Part shown: positions 14,994-20,428 of the stretch, piece after piece
Position numbering within the stretch: the stretch's first letter is position 1
How the letters are laid out: each line of letters begins with the position of its first letter
NCBI GenBank assembly: GCA_902772615.1
Contig: CACYBC010000215.1
Location: 1-20,428, forward strand
From: an uncultured Ruminococcus sp.
GTDB taxonomy: Bacteria; Bacillota; Clostridia; Oscillospirales; Ruminococcaceae
Reading direction: 5' to 3'
Length of the DNA: 20,428 bases
Notes under the pieces: generated by a model
Seen by the model: the letters and a program-made list of their open reading frames with translations, nothing else
Databases searched by the model: none
Told to the model about the DNA's origin: nothing
Translations under genes and position numbers: made by a program

Positions 14994-17078
14994 ATGAATC
15001 ATGTAGCAGAACTTGCAGGTATTGCTATTGCTGTGCTTTCTTTCGCTTATGCAGCGTGGCTCTACCTCTGGGTAAAGAAACAGCCCCAGGAAAACAAGAC
15101 CATTACCAAGGTCTCAGGTCTTATTCAGCAGGGCGCAAGAGCGTTCCTGAACAGACAGTACAGGATCCTTTTCCTTTTCGCCGGAGCAATTGCTGTCCTT
15201 ATCTTCCTTGTACTTCCTGCTCCGATCTGGAAGAGCAGCGTAGCCAAGAACCTTTCAATGGCGGTTTCATATGTCTGCGGAACTCTGTTCTCCGCATTTG
15301 CCGGCAAGATCGGCATTGAGGTCGCCACCATCGCCAACGGCAGATCTGCCGAAGCAGCCCAGAAGGGAATCAAGCCTTCATTCATGGTTGGATTCCGCGG
15401 CGGCGCAGTCATGGGAATGGCTGTTGTCGGTGCCTGTGTGTTCGGTGTATCTCTCGTTTACTATGTTCTCAGAGATACCCAGGCGGTCCTCTGCTTCAGC
15501 TTCGGTGCCAGTTCTCTTGCACTGTTCGCAAAGGTCGGTGGAGGAATCTTCACGAAGACCGCTGACATCGCTGCAGACCTTACAGGTAAAGTCGAGCTCG
15601 GCATCCCGGAAGACGACCCCAGAAACCCCGCTGTTGTTGCTGATAACGTCGGCGATAACGTCGGTGACGTCGCCGGAATGGGCGCAGACCTTTTCGACTC
15701 CAACGTTGCATCTCTTGCAGCTGCTCTTGTAATCGCTTACAAGCTGGATGCTTCTTCGAAGTTCTCGAATAACGTCGAAACAGTATTCTGGTATGCAGCT
15801 CTCGGACTCCTTGCTTCTATCCTCGGTGTCATGACCGCAAGGATCGGCAAGCACGGCAACCCCACAAAAGCTCTTAACTCAAGCACTTATGTGACTACGG
15901 CCATCTATGCGGCACTCACAGCAGCTGTTACCGCGGCGTTCGGATTCTCCTGGGCTATCTGGGCTTCCTGTGTCCTCGGCCTGGTCGTGGGCGTCATCAT
16001 CGGTCTTACAACCGACTACTTCACAGACGATACAAAGAATCCGGTCCACGCTGTTGCTCACGCTTCCGCCACAGGCCCGGCATTCACGATCCTCTCCGGA
16101 GTATCATACGGATTCCTCAGCTCCCTGCCCGCAATGGTGGGAACCGGAATCTCCACGCTTATTTCTTACAAGCTTTGCCAGGGAATCGATCCCAACTATG
16201 CTTCTGACTATGCTCTGTTCGGCATCTCAATGGCTGCAGTCGGAATGCTCTCCATCGTCGGAATGATCGTATCCAACGACGCATACGGCCCCATCGTCGA
16301 CAACGCGAGAGGTCTTGCTGAGATGGGTGAGCTCGGCGATGAAGTCCTCGAGATCACAGACGCACTTGACTCAGCGGGCAACACCGTTAAGGCTGTTACA
16401 AAGGGATTCTCGATCTCTGCCGCAGGCCTTACAGTCATCGCTCTTCTTGGAACATTCATGAGCGAAGTCAACACCGCAGCTGCCAAACTCGGACTCGATA
16501 AGCTCACAGGCTTTGATGTCATGGATCCTCTGGTAATGTTCGGTATGCTTGCCGGCGCAGCGATCCCGGCTGTCTTCTCTGCAATGCTCATGCTCGGCGT
16601 CGACCGCAATGCTCAGCGCATGGTCGCCGAGATCCACAGACAGGTCAAGACTGATCCCGGCATCATCGCCGGAACAAGCGATCCTGACTATGAGAAATGC
16701 ATCGATATCGCTACCAGCGGCGCAATGAGAGAACTCATTCCTGCCGGACTTGTAGCCATCATCTCCACCATCGCCTGCGGATTCATAGGCGGAGTCAAAG
16801 CCATCGGCGGATTCCTCGTCGGCAACATCGTTAGCGGTCTGCTTCTCGCCCTGTTCATGTCCAATGCCGGCGGTCTCTGGGACAATGCCAAGAAGTACAT
16901 CGAGGCAGGAAATGAAGGCGGCAAGGGCAGCGACGCTCACAAGGCAGGTGTCATCGGCGATACAGTCGGCGACCCCTTCAAGGATACAGCTGGTCCGTCC
17001 ATCAATACACAGATCACTGTTGTATCCCTGATAGCATCACTGCTCTCGACAGCATTCCTCACACTTTCACTCTTCTAA
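14994..17078 (+). CDS. hppA: Membrane-bound ion-translocating pyrophosphatase, K+-independent type
   Basis: This 694-residue polytopic enzyme couples PPi hydrolysis to ion export. Active-site blocks are all present: DIAADLTGKVELG (191-203), EDDPRNPAVVADNVGDNVGD (206-225), SNDAYGPIVDNARGLAEM (427-444), SNAGGLWDNAKKYIE (623-637) and HKAGVIGDTVGDPFKDTAGPS (649-669). The K+-dependence determinant reads GNTVKAVTKG, with Lys466 and Thr469, the combination known from K+-independent enzymes. That points to a proton pump. The TM6 signature reads GMGADLFDSN, with Asp235 where many relatives have Glu, which may place it in a divergent H+-pumping group. The start is ATG 14994 after AGAGGT. It is a single gene with its own promoter and terminator, and its codon use resembles the ribosomal protein genes downstream, suggesting strong expression. 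Confidence 0.95.
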   Translation: MNHVAELAGIAIAVLSFAYAAWLYLWVKKQPQENKTITKVSGLIQQGARAFLNRQYRILFLFAGAIAVLIFLVLPAPIWKSSVAKNLSMAVSYVCGTLFSAFAGKIGIEVATIANGRSAEAAQKGIKPSFMVGFRGGAVMGMAVVGACVFGVSLVYYVLRDTQAVLCFSFGASSLALFAKVGGGIFTKTADIAADLTGKVELGIPEDDPRNPAVVADNVGDNVGDVAGMGADLFDSNVASLAAALVIAYKLDASSKFSNNVETVFWYAALGLLASILGVMTARIGKHGNPTKALNSSTYVTTAIYAALTAAVTAAFGFSWAIWASCVLGLVVGVIIGLTTDYFTDDTKNPVHAVAHASATGPAFTILSGVSYGFLSSLPAMVGTGISTLISYKLCQGIDPNYASDYALFGISMAAVGMLSIVGMIVSNDAYGPIVDNARGLAEMGELGDEVLEITDALDSAGNTVKAVTKGFSISAAGLTVIALLGTFMSEVNTAAAKLGLDKLTGFDVMDPLVMFGMLAGAAIPAVFSAMLMLGVDRNAQRMVAEIHRQVKTDPGIIAGTSDPDYEKCIDIATSGAMRELIPAGLVAIISTIACGFIGGVKAIGGFLVGNIVSGLLLALFMSNAGGLWDNAKKYIEAGNEGGKGSDAHKAGVIGDTVGDPFKDTAGPSINTQITVVSLIASLLSTAFLTLSLF

Positions 17079-17097
17079 TATTGAAAGAATGATATTC

Positions 17098-17133
17098 GCG
17101 GCGGAGACCCGAAGGTCTCCGCCGTATCTTTCG
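17098..17133 (+). terminator. Terminator of hppA
   Basis: GGCGGAGACC (17100-17109), tetraloop CGAA, GGTCTCCGCC (17114-17123): a perfect 10-bp stem beginning 21 nt after the stop. The following T-rich stretch (GTATCTTTC) is interrupted but sufficient. Confidence 0.8.
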
Positions 17134-17146
17134 AATAACGTTTGCA

Positions 17147-17169
17147 GACACAGCAGACACTGCTGCGTC
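17147..17169. repeat. Inverted repeat just upstream of the rpmG promoter
   Basis: GAC-A-CAGCAG, loop ACA, CTGCTG-C-GTC: a 6-bp perfect arm extended by 3 bp after one mismatch. It ends 16 bp before the -35 box. It has no T tract in either direction, so it is more likely an operator-like palindrome or a transcript-end hairpin than a terminator. No known regulator is recognised. Confidence 0.5.
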
Positions 17170-17185
17170 AATGCATACAAAGGTA

Positions 17186-17214
17186 TTGACATCAACAGAA
17201 CATGATGTTAGACT
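17186..17214 (+). promoter_or_regulatory. Promoter of the rpmG-secE-nusG unit
   Basis: Consensus TTGACA (17186-17191), a 17-bp spacer, and TAGACT (17209-17214) with TGT just before it, so it also has an extended -10. Transcription should start near 17221, giving a leader of about 100 nt before rpmG. Confidence 0.85.
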
Positions 17215-17220
17215 AATCCT

Positions 17221-17323
17221 ACCTCTTTATAGCGGGTTCTTTTTTTGTGTGCACTTTTTTAAGCACACACGCTTGGAGGGAGGCAGGCAGCATAAGCTGC
17301 AAATACATATGGAGGTGCCGATA
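17221..17323 (+). other. Structured 5' leader of rpmG
   Basis: Two hairpins are visible. TGTGTGC (17246-17252) pairs with GCACACA (17263-17269), and AGCG (17231-17234) can extend it by pairing with CGCT (17270-17273) across an 11-nt bulge. GCAGC (17287-17291) pairs with GCTGC (17296-17300). The GGAGGTG ribosome binding site (17311-17317) is outside both stems. No known leader family is recognised. Confidence 0.45.
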
Positions 17324-17473
17324 ATGAGAGTTAAGATCACGCTCGCATGCACAGAGTGCAAACAGCGCAACTACGATACTATGAAGGAGAAGAAGAATAC
17401 TCCTGATCGTCTTGAGCTCAAGAAGTATTGTAGATTCTGCCGCAAGCATACGCTCCATCGAGAGACAAAGTAA
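17324..17473 (+). CDS. rpmG: 50S ribosomal protein L33, zinc-binding form
   Basis: This 49-residue protein has the zinc (C+) form of L33, with two Cys pairs, CTEC and CRFC, and the usual ending TLHRETK. It binds the 50S subunit near the E site. ATG 17324 lies 6 nt after GGAGGTG. The frame is open further upstream, but the extra residues do not resemble L33 and would start before the transcript. First gene of the rpmG-secE-nusG unit. Some Firmicutes keep a zinc-free paralogue for zinc starvation; none is visible here. Confidence 0.96.
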   Translation: MRVKITLACTECKQRNYDTMKEKKNTPDRLELKKYCRFCRKHTLHRETK

Positions 17474-17487
17474 GGAGTAAATGACGT

Positions 17488-17715
17488 ATGGCAGAAAAGA
17501 AGGCTGACAAAAAGAAACCCGGCTTCTTCGCAAGGATCGGAAAGTATTTCCGCGATTCGAAGGGCGAGTTCAAAAAGATCGTCTGGCCCAGCCGTAAGCA
17601 GATATGGAACAACGTCGCGGTAGTTCTCGTGATGGTGGTCATATTTGCAGTTGCGACCTGGGGACTCGATCTTCTGTTTGCTTTCCTTCGAGATCTCCTT
17701 CTCAAACAATTTTGA
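17488..17715 (+). CDS. secE: Preprotein translocase subunit SecE
   Basis: This 75-residue single-pass SecE has the short Gram-positive form. A basic cytoplasmic N-terminus leads to an amphipathic segment with FKKIVWPSRKQ (28-38), the family signature, and then one transmembrane helix (about 43-66). With SecY and SecG it forms the protein-conducting channel. AAGGAG (17472-17477) overlaps the rpmG stop and lies 10 nt before ATG 17488. An ATG at 17481 is out of frame. The position between rpmG and nusG is standard. Confidence 0.95.
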   Translation: MAEKKADKKKPGFFARIGKYFRDSKGEFKKIVWPSRKQIWNNVAVVLVMVVIFAVATWGLDLLFAFLRDLLLKQF

Positions 17716-17735
17716 TCAGGTATTGGAGTTTTTAG

Positions 17736-18254
17736 ATGGCTGAAAGCGCAAAGTGGTATGTGGTTCACACATATTCCGGTTACGAGAATAAGGTCGCTCA
17801 GAACCTCGAGAAGCTCGTAGAGAACCGCCGCCTTCAGGATTACATTCTGGAAGTTAAGATCCCTACAGAGCACGTCGTGGAGATCAAGGACAACAAACGC
17901 AGAGAATTTGACCGGGAACTGTTCCCGGGCTATGTCCTGGTCAAGATGGTCATGACTGATGAGTCCTGGTATATCGTGCGCAATGCTAACGGTGTCACGG
18001 GCTTCGTCGGAACTACCACAAAGCCAACTCCTCTCACCCAGGCTGAAGTCGACAGACTTGGCGTCGAGAATGTCAATGTCAAAGTCGATTACGCTCCCGG
18101 CGATACGATCCGTATTCAGAGCGGTTCGTTTGAAGGGTTTGCCGGAAGAGTTGAGGAGGTCGACCGGGAAAAGAGACGCGTAAAAGTCAAAGTATCCATG
18201 TTCGGACGCGAGACCGTCGCGGAAATGGATCTGGAAGACGTAGCGCCTCTTTAA
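17736..18254 (+). CDS. nusG: Transcription elongation/termination factor NusG
   Basis: This 172-residue protein has the NGN domain (about 4-108: WYVVHTYSGYENKV, RELFPGYVLVKM, VRNANGVTGFVG) that binds the RNA polymerase clamp. The C-terminal KOW domain (about 118-172: PGDTIRIQSGSFEGFAGRVEEVD) contacts S10 or Rho. No insertion is present and the length is typical. TTGGAG (17723-17728) precedes ATG 17736. It follows secE by 20 nt. The downstream 178-nt gap holds the rplK leader and no convincing promoter, so rplK-rplA are probably read from the rpmG promoter. Confidence 0.97.
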   Translation: MAESAKWYVVHTYSGYENKVAQNLEKLVENRRLQDYILEVKIPTEHVVEIKDNKRREFDRELFPGYVLVKMVMTDESWYIVRNANGVTGFVGTTTKPTPLTQAEVDRLGVENVNVKVDYAPGDTIRIQSGSFEGFAGRVEEVDREKRRVKVKVSMFGRETVAEMDLEDVAPL

Positions 18255-18432
18255 ACAAATCAGATCAACAGGGCGGAAGCCAGTTGATAAAAGCCGTGAT
18301 GCAGACGGCCCGGTAATGACATGCCGGATCCGGATATTATCCGGGACTGCAGTTCGGAACGCTCAGGTGTTCCCGTGGGAGAGCGCAAATCTTTTTTATA
18401 CGCTCGGATAACCACACTATGGAGGTTTTTTT
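18255..18432 (+). promoter_or_regulatory. L1-binding autoregulatory leader of rplK-rplA
   Basis: The core is at 18375-18415. GTGG (18375-18378) pairs with CCAC (18412-18415). An asymmetric internal loop follows (GA on one side, GGATAA on the other), then GAGCG (18381-18385) paired with CGCTC (18401-18405). This mimics the L1 site on 23S rRNA and resembles known L11/L1 operon leaders, by which L1 represses translation of its own mRNA. Upstream are further small hairpins: GCCGT/ACGGC (18293-18309), CCGGAT-ATT-ATCCGG (18330-18344) and GGAAC/GTTCC (18356-18373). No promoter with acceptable boxes was found. Confidence 0.75.
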
Positions 18433-18861
18433 ATGGCAAAGAGAATCGAAGGCTACATCAAGCTTCAGATCCCCGGCGGACAGGCAACTCCTGCTCCTCC
18501 TGTAGGCCCTGCGCTTGGTCAGCATGGCGTGAACATCATGGAGTTCACGAAATCGTTCAATGAAAGAACACGTGCCCAGATGGGCACCATCATCCCCGTG
18601 GTCATCACTGTTTATCAGGACCACTCTTTCACATTCATCACGAAGACCCCTCCCGCACCCGTCCTTATCAAGAAGGAGTGCAATCTGGAGAAGGCTTCCG
18701 GAGAGCCCAACAAGAACAAGGTCGCTACGATCTCTCTCGAGTCTGTACGCAAGATCGCTGAGACAAAGATGCCTGACCTCAACGCTGCCAATATCGAGTC
18801 AGCGATGAGCATGATCAAAGGCACCTGCCGCAGCATGGGCATCGTAGTAGAGGAGGGCTGA
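18433..18861 (+). CDS. rplK: 50S ribosomal protein L11
   Basis: This 142-residue L11 has the N-terminal Pro-rich factor-contact segment (GGQATPAPPVGPALGQ, 15-30). It also has VNIMEFTKSFNERT, VVITVYQDHSFTFITKTPPAPVL, and a C-terminal rRNA-binding domain ending GTCRSMGIVVEEG. It forms the GTPase-associated stalk base with L10 and binds 23S rRNA. ATG 18433 follows GGAGG (18421-18425). The leader hairpin ends 5 nt before that ribosome binding site, consistent with translational control by L1. rplA starts 4 nt after the stop. Confidence 0.98.
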   Translation: MAKRIEGYIKLQIPGGQATPAPPVGPALGQHGVNIMEFTKSFNERTRAQMGTIIPVVITVYQDHSFTFITKTPPAPVLIKKECNLEKASGEPNKNKVATISLESVRKIAETKMPDLNAANIESAMSMIKGTCRSMGIVVEEG

Positions 18862-18865
18862 AAAC

Positions 18866-19579
18866 ATGAAGCACGGTAAGAGATATAATGAGCTCGCGAG
18901 TAAAGTCGATCGTATGAAACAGTACGATACAGCAGAAGCCTGCCAGCTTTGCTGCGATATCGCAAACGCTAAATTCGACGAGACAGTCGAGATGCACATC
19001 CGCCTCGGCGTTGACAGCCGTCACGCTGACCAGCAGGTCCGCGGTGCAGTCGTTCTCCCCAACGGAACCGGTAAGGACGTCCGCGTCGCTGTATTTGCAA
19101 AAGGCGATGCAGCAAGAGCTGCTGAAGCAGCAGGAGCCGAGTATGTCGGAGCCGAAGAACTTGCTGAAAGGATCCAGAAGGAAAACTTCATGGACTTCGA
19201 TGTTGTGATCGCCTCTCCCGACATGATGGGCGTCGTCGGAAGACTCGGTAGGATCCTCGGACCCCGCGGTCTCATGCCGAACCCCAAGGCCGGTACAGTC
19301 TCTCCCGATGTGGCGAGAGCAGTTGCCGATGCCAAAGCCGGTAAGATCGAATACAGGCTCGATAAGAGCAACATCATCCACTGCCCGATAGGAAAGGCTT
19401 CCTTCGGAACAGAGAAGCTGGTCGAGAACTTTGAGACTCTGCTTGATGCAGTTATCAAAGCCAAGCCCGCTGCCGCAAAAGGACAGTACATCAGGAGCTG
19501 TGTCATCTCCTCCACGATGGGCCCCGGCATCAAGGTCGCGACCAACCGCTACATGAACGTTACAAATAACGCTCAGTAA
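18866..19579 (+). CDS. rplA: 50S ribosomal protein L1
   Basis: This 237-residue L1 has family blocks KRYNELASKVD, VVLPNGTGKDVRVAVFA, ASPDMMGVVGRLGRILGPRGLMPNPKAGTV and GKIEYRLDKSNIIH. It also has SSTMGPGIKVA near the C-terminus. It binds the mobile L1 stalk of 23S rRNA and represses its own operon mRNA at the leader before rplK. The start ATG 18866 follows GAGGG (18853-18857) and lies 4 nt after rplK. The gene ends just before a new strong promoter for rplJ-rplL. Confidence 0.98.
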   Translation: MKHGKRYNELASKVDRMKQYDTAEACQLCCDIANAKFDETVEMHIRLGVDSRHADQQVRGAVVLPNGTGKDVRVAVFAKGDAARAAEAAGAEYVGAEELAERIQKENFMDFDVVIASPDMMGVVGRLGRILGPRGLMPNPKAGTVSPDVARAVADAKAGKIEYRLDKSNIIHCPIGKASFGTEKLVENFETLLDAVIKAKPAAAKGQYIRSCVISSTMGPGIKVATNRYMNVTNNAQ

Positions 19580-19586
19580 CATGAAC

Positions 19587-19615
19587 TTGACACATCTGAG
19601 TGTGTGAAGTAAAAT
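19587..19615 (+). promoter_or_regulatory. Strong promoter for rplJ-rplL
   Basis: TTGACA (19587-19592), an exact 17-bp spacer, and TAAAAT (19610-19615). It begins 8 nt after the rplA stop. Transcription should start near 19622, at the beginning of the L10 leader. Confidence 0.88.
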
Positions 19616-19621
19616 AACAAA

Positions 19622-19760
19622 GCTGTTTTCCAAAGACAGCAGGTGTGAAAACGTAAGGACCTGACGGTCCGCCTGCCGAGGATAAAACGCAATGCATGTA
19701 AATGCATGGTTTTATGAAGGTTTGTCCCTCCTCGGCAACTGCCGAGGAGGGTTTTGTTTT
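19622..19760 (+). ncRNA. L10 (rplJ) leader RNA with attenuator
   Basis: The leader carries AGACAGCAGGTG (19635-19646) and CCTGCCGAGG (19672-19681), typical of the Firmicutes L10 leader bound by the L10(L12)4 complex. TAAAAC (19683-19688) pairs with GTTTTA (19709-19714) around a nested ATGCAT/ATGCAT hairpin. TGCCGAGGA at 19674-19682 can pair with TCCTCGGCA at 19729-19737. This would prevent formation of the terminator at 19726-19751, so it is an antiterminator. Excess L10/L12 should favour termination, which is inferred from the family. Confidence 0.88.
19726..19760 (+). terminator. Attenuator hairpin before rplJ
   Basis: CCCTCCTCGGC (19726-19736), loop AACT, GCCGAGGAGGG (19741-19751), then TTTTGTTTT. 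The perfect 11-bp stem shares its left arm with the antiterminator described for the L10 leader. Confidence 0.9.
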
Positions 19761-19796
19761 CACCTCAAAAAGAAAACAAGGAGGTAAACCGATTCA

Positions 19797-20297
19797 ATGG
19801 CAACTGAGAAGATTCTCAACGAGAAGAAAGCCGCTGTTACTGCTCTTGCAGAAAAACTGAAGGCTTCCAATGCTGTGGTTCTTGTCGACTACCGCGGTAT
19901 CGACGTCGCTGACGATACAGCTCTGCGCAAAGAGCTCCGTGAAGCAGGAGTCGAATACAAGGTAATCAAGAACACGATCATGAGGTACGCCTGTGAAGAA
20001 GCAGGAATGCATGATCTGGTTGATGACATAAAGGGAACAATCTCCGTCGCGATCAGCGAGGATGAGATCGCCCCCTGCAGAGTCATTCACAAGTATGCTG
20101 ACCAGTTCACCGATAAATTCAACGTGAAAGCCGGATTCATCGATGGACAGAAGGTCGACACAGCGATGATCAAGAACCTGTCCAAACTGCCCGGCCGCGA
20201 AGGCATGGTCGCTATGGTCGCAGGATCACTCAACAGTATCATTGCTTCTCTGGCACGTGGTCTGGACGAAGTCAGAAGACTCAGAGAGACTGCATAA
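19797..20297 (+). CDS. rplJ: 50S ribosomal protein L10
   Basis: This 166-residue L10 has the N-terminal rRNA-binding domain (EKKAAVTALAEKL, VVLVDYRGIDVADDTALRKELR, EYKVIKNTI) and a C-terminal helix (SIIASLARGLDEVR) that binds L7/L12 dimers. With L11 it makes the stalk base. GGAGGT (19780-19785) lies 11 nt before ATG 19797, somewhat long spacing. Expression is likely controlled by the leader attenuator. It is followed by rplL after 45 nt with no promoter or terminator between. Confidence 0.98.
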   Translation: MATEKILNEKKAAVTALAEKLKASNAVVLVDYRGIDVADDTALRKELREAGVEYKVIKNTIMRYACEEAGMHDLVDDIKGTISVAISEDEIAPCRVIHKYADQFTDKFNVKAGFIDGQKVDTAMIKNLSKLPGREGMVAMVAGSLNSIIASLARGLDEVRRLRETA

Positions 20298-20342
20298 CAT
20301 TCAACAAACACTTACACTTATATTTCTGAAAGGAATAATACA

Positions 20343-20428
20343 ATGGCTGATATTACTAGCATGATCGAAGCGATCAAGGGTATGACCGTTATGGAGCTCT
20401 CAGAGCTCGTTAAGGCAATCGAGGAAGA
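20343..20428 (+). CDS. rplL: 50S ribosomal protein L7/L12 (5' part, cut by window end)
   Basis: The first 28 codons are present. The peptide, with ELSELVKAIEE, is the L12 N-terminal dimerisation helix that binds the L10 C-terminal helix. ATG 20343 follows AAGGA (20330-20334). The hinge and the C-terminal factor-binding domain are beyond the window. The position after rplJ confirms the call. Confidence 0.95.
   Translation, partial: MADITSMIEAIKGMTVMELSELVKAIEE

Noticed and set aside
17171..17323. N-terminal extension of L33 from an upstream ATG at 17171
   Set aside because: It begins before the promoter, and the added residues do not resemble L33. ATG 17324 follows GGAGGTG.
18815..19633. 272-codon minus-strand frame opposite rplA
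   Set aside because: Antisense to a highly conserved ribosomal protein gene. The long frame follows from the biased codon use of rplA.

Overview
This window looks like chromosomal DNA from a low-to-moderate GC Gram-positive of the Clostridia (Firmicutes). Supporting signs are an RqcH/NFACT protein, a ThiI without a rhodanese domain next to its own NifS-type cysteine desulfurase, a DUF1934 (YwiB-like) gene next to argS, a zinc-type L33 in rpmG-secE-nusG, strong AGGAGG ribosome binding sites and sigma-A-like promoters. I cannot name the genus. No mobile element, CRISPR array, tRNA or rRNA gene was seen.

Region 1 (1-8716, + strand). The end of a CxxC-x17-CxxC zinc protein and its terminator are followed by a DUF1858 redox-disulfide protein, trmK (tRNA m1A22) and rqcH (ribosome rescue). 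A second promoter then drives a cysteine desulfurase, thiI (tRNA 4-thiouridine), an unusual cinA fusion and a membrane-anchored parvulin-type foldase. The last four genes are almost contiguous, with overlaps between thiI and cinA and between cinA and the foldase gene.

Region 2 (8774-14649, - strand). A compact six-gene run reads ddl, murI, DUF1934/ywiB, argS, a zinc-ribbon membrane protein and a Sir2 deacylase. Four of its five junctions overlap or are separated by at most one base. It converges on Region 1 at one bidirectional terminator (8734-8768). The start codons of ddl (GTG) and murI (TTG) and the second ATG of the zinc-ribbon gene are each picked out by a well-placed Shine-Dalgarno sequence.

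Region 3 (14994-20428, + strand). A monocistronic membrane pyrophosphatase gene (hppA) has its own promoter and terminator. It is followed by the classic rpmG-secE-nusG-rplK-rplA-rplJ-rplL cluster, with an L1-binding leader before rplK and a complete promoter, L10 leader and attenuator before rplJ. rplL is cut by the window end.

The most unusual object is the 750-residue CinA protein. A complete two-domain CinA is continued in frame by a transmembrane helix and an extracytoplasmic class B sortase-like domain. The sortase catalytic His, Cys and Arg positions are Ser, Pro and Val. It thus appears to be a CinA enzyme tethered to a catalytically dead sortase fold, translated in overlap with a surface foldase. 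I do not recognise this architecture as described. The second most interesting object is the zinc-ribbon protein of the minus-strand operon, which carries a duplicated 21-residue motif at an exact 50-residue offset.
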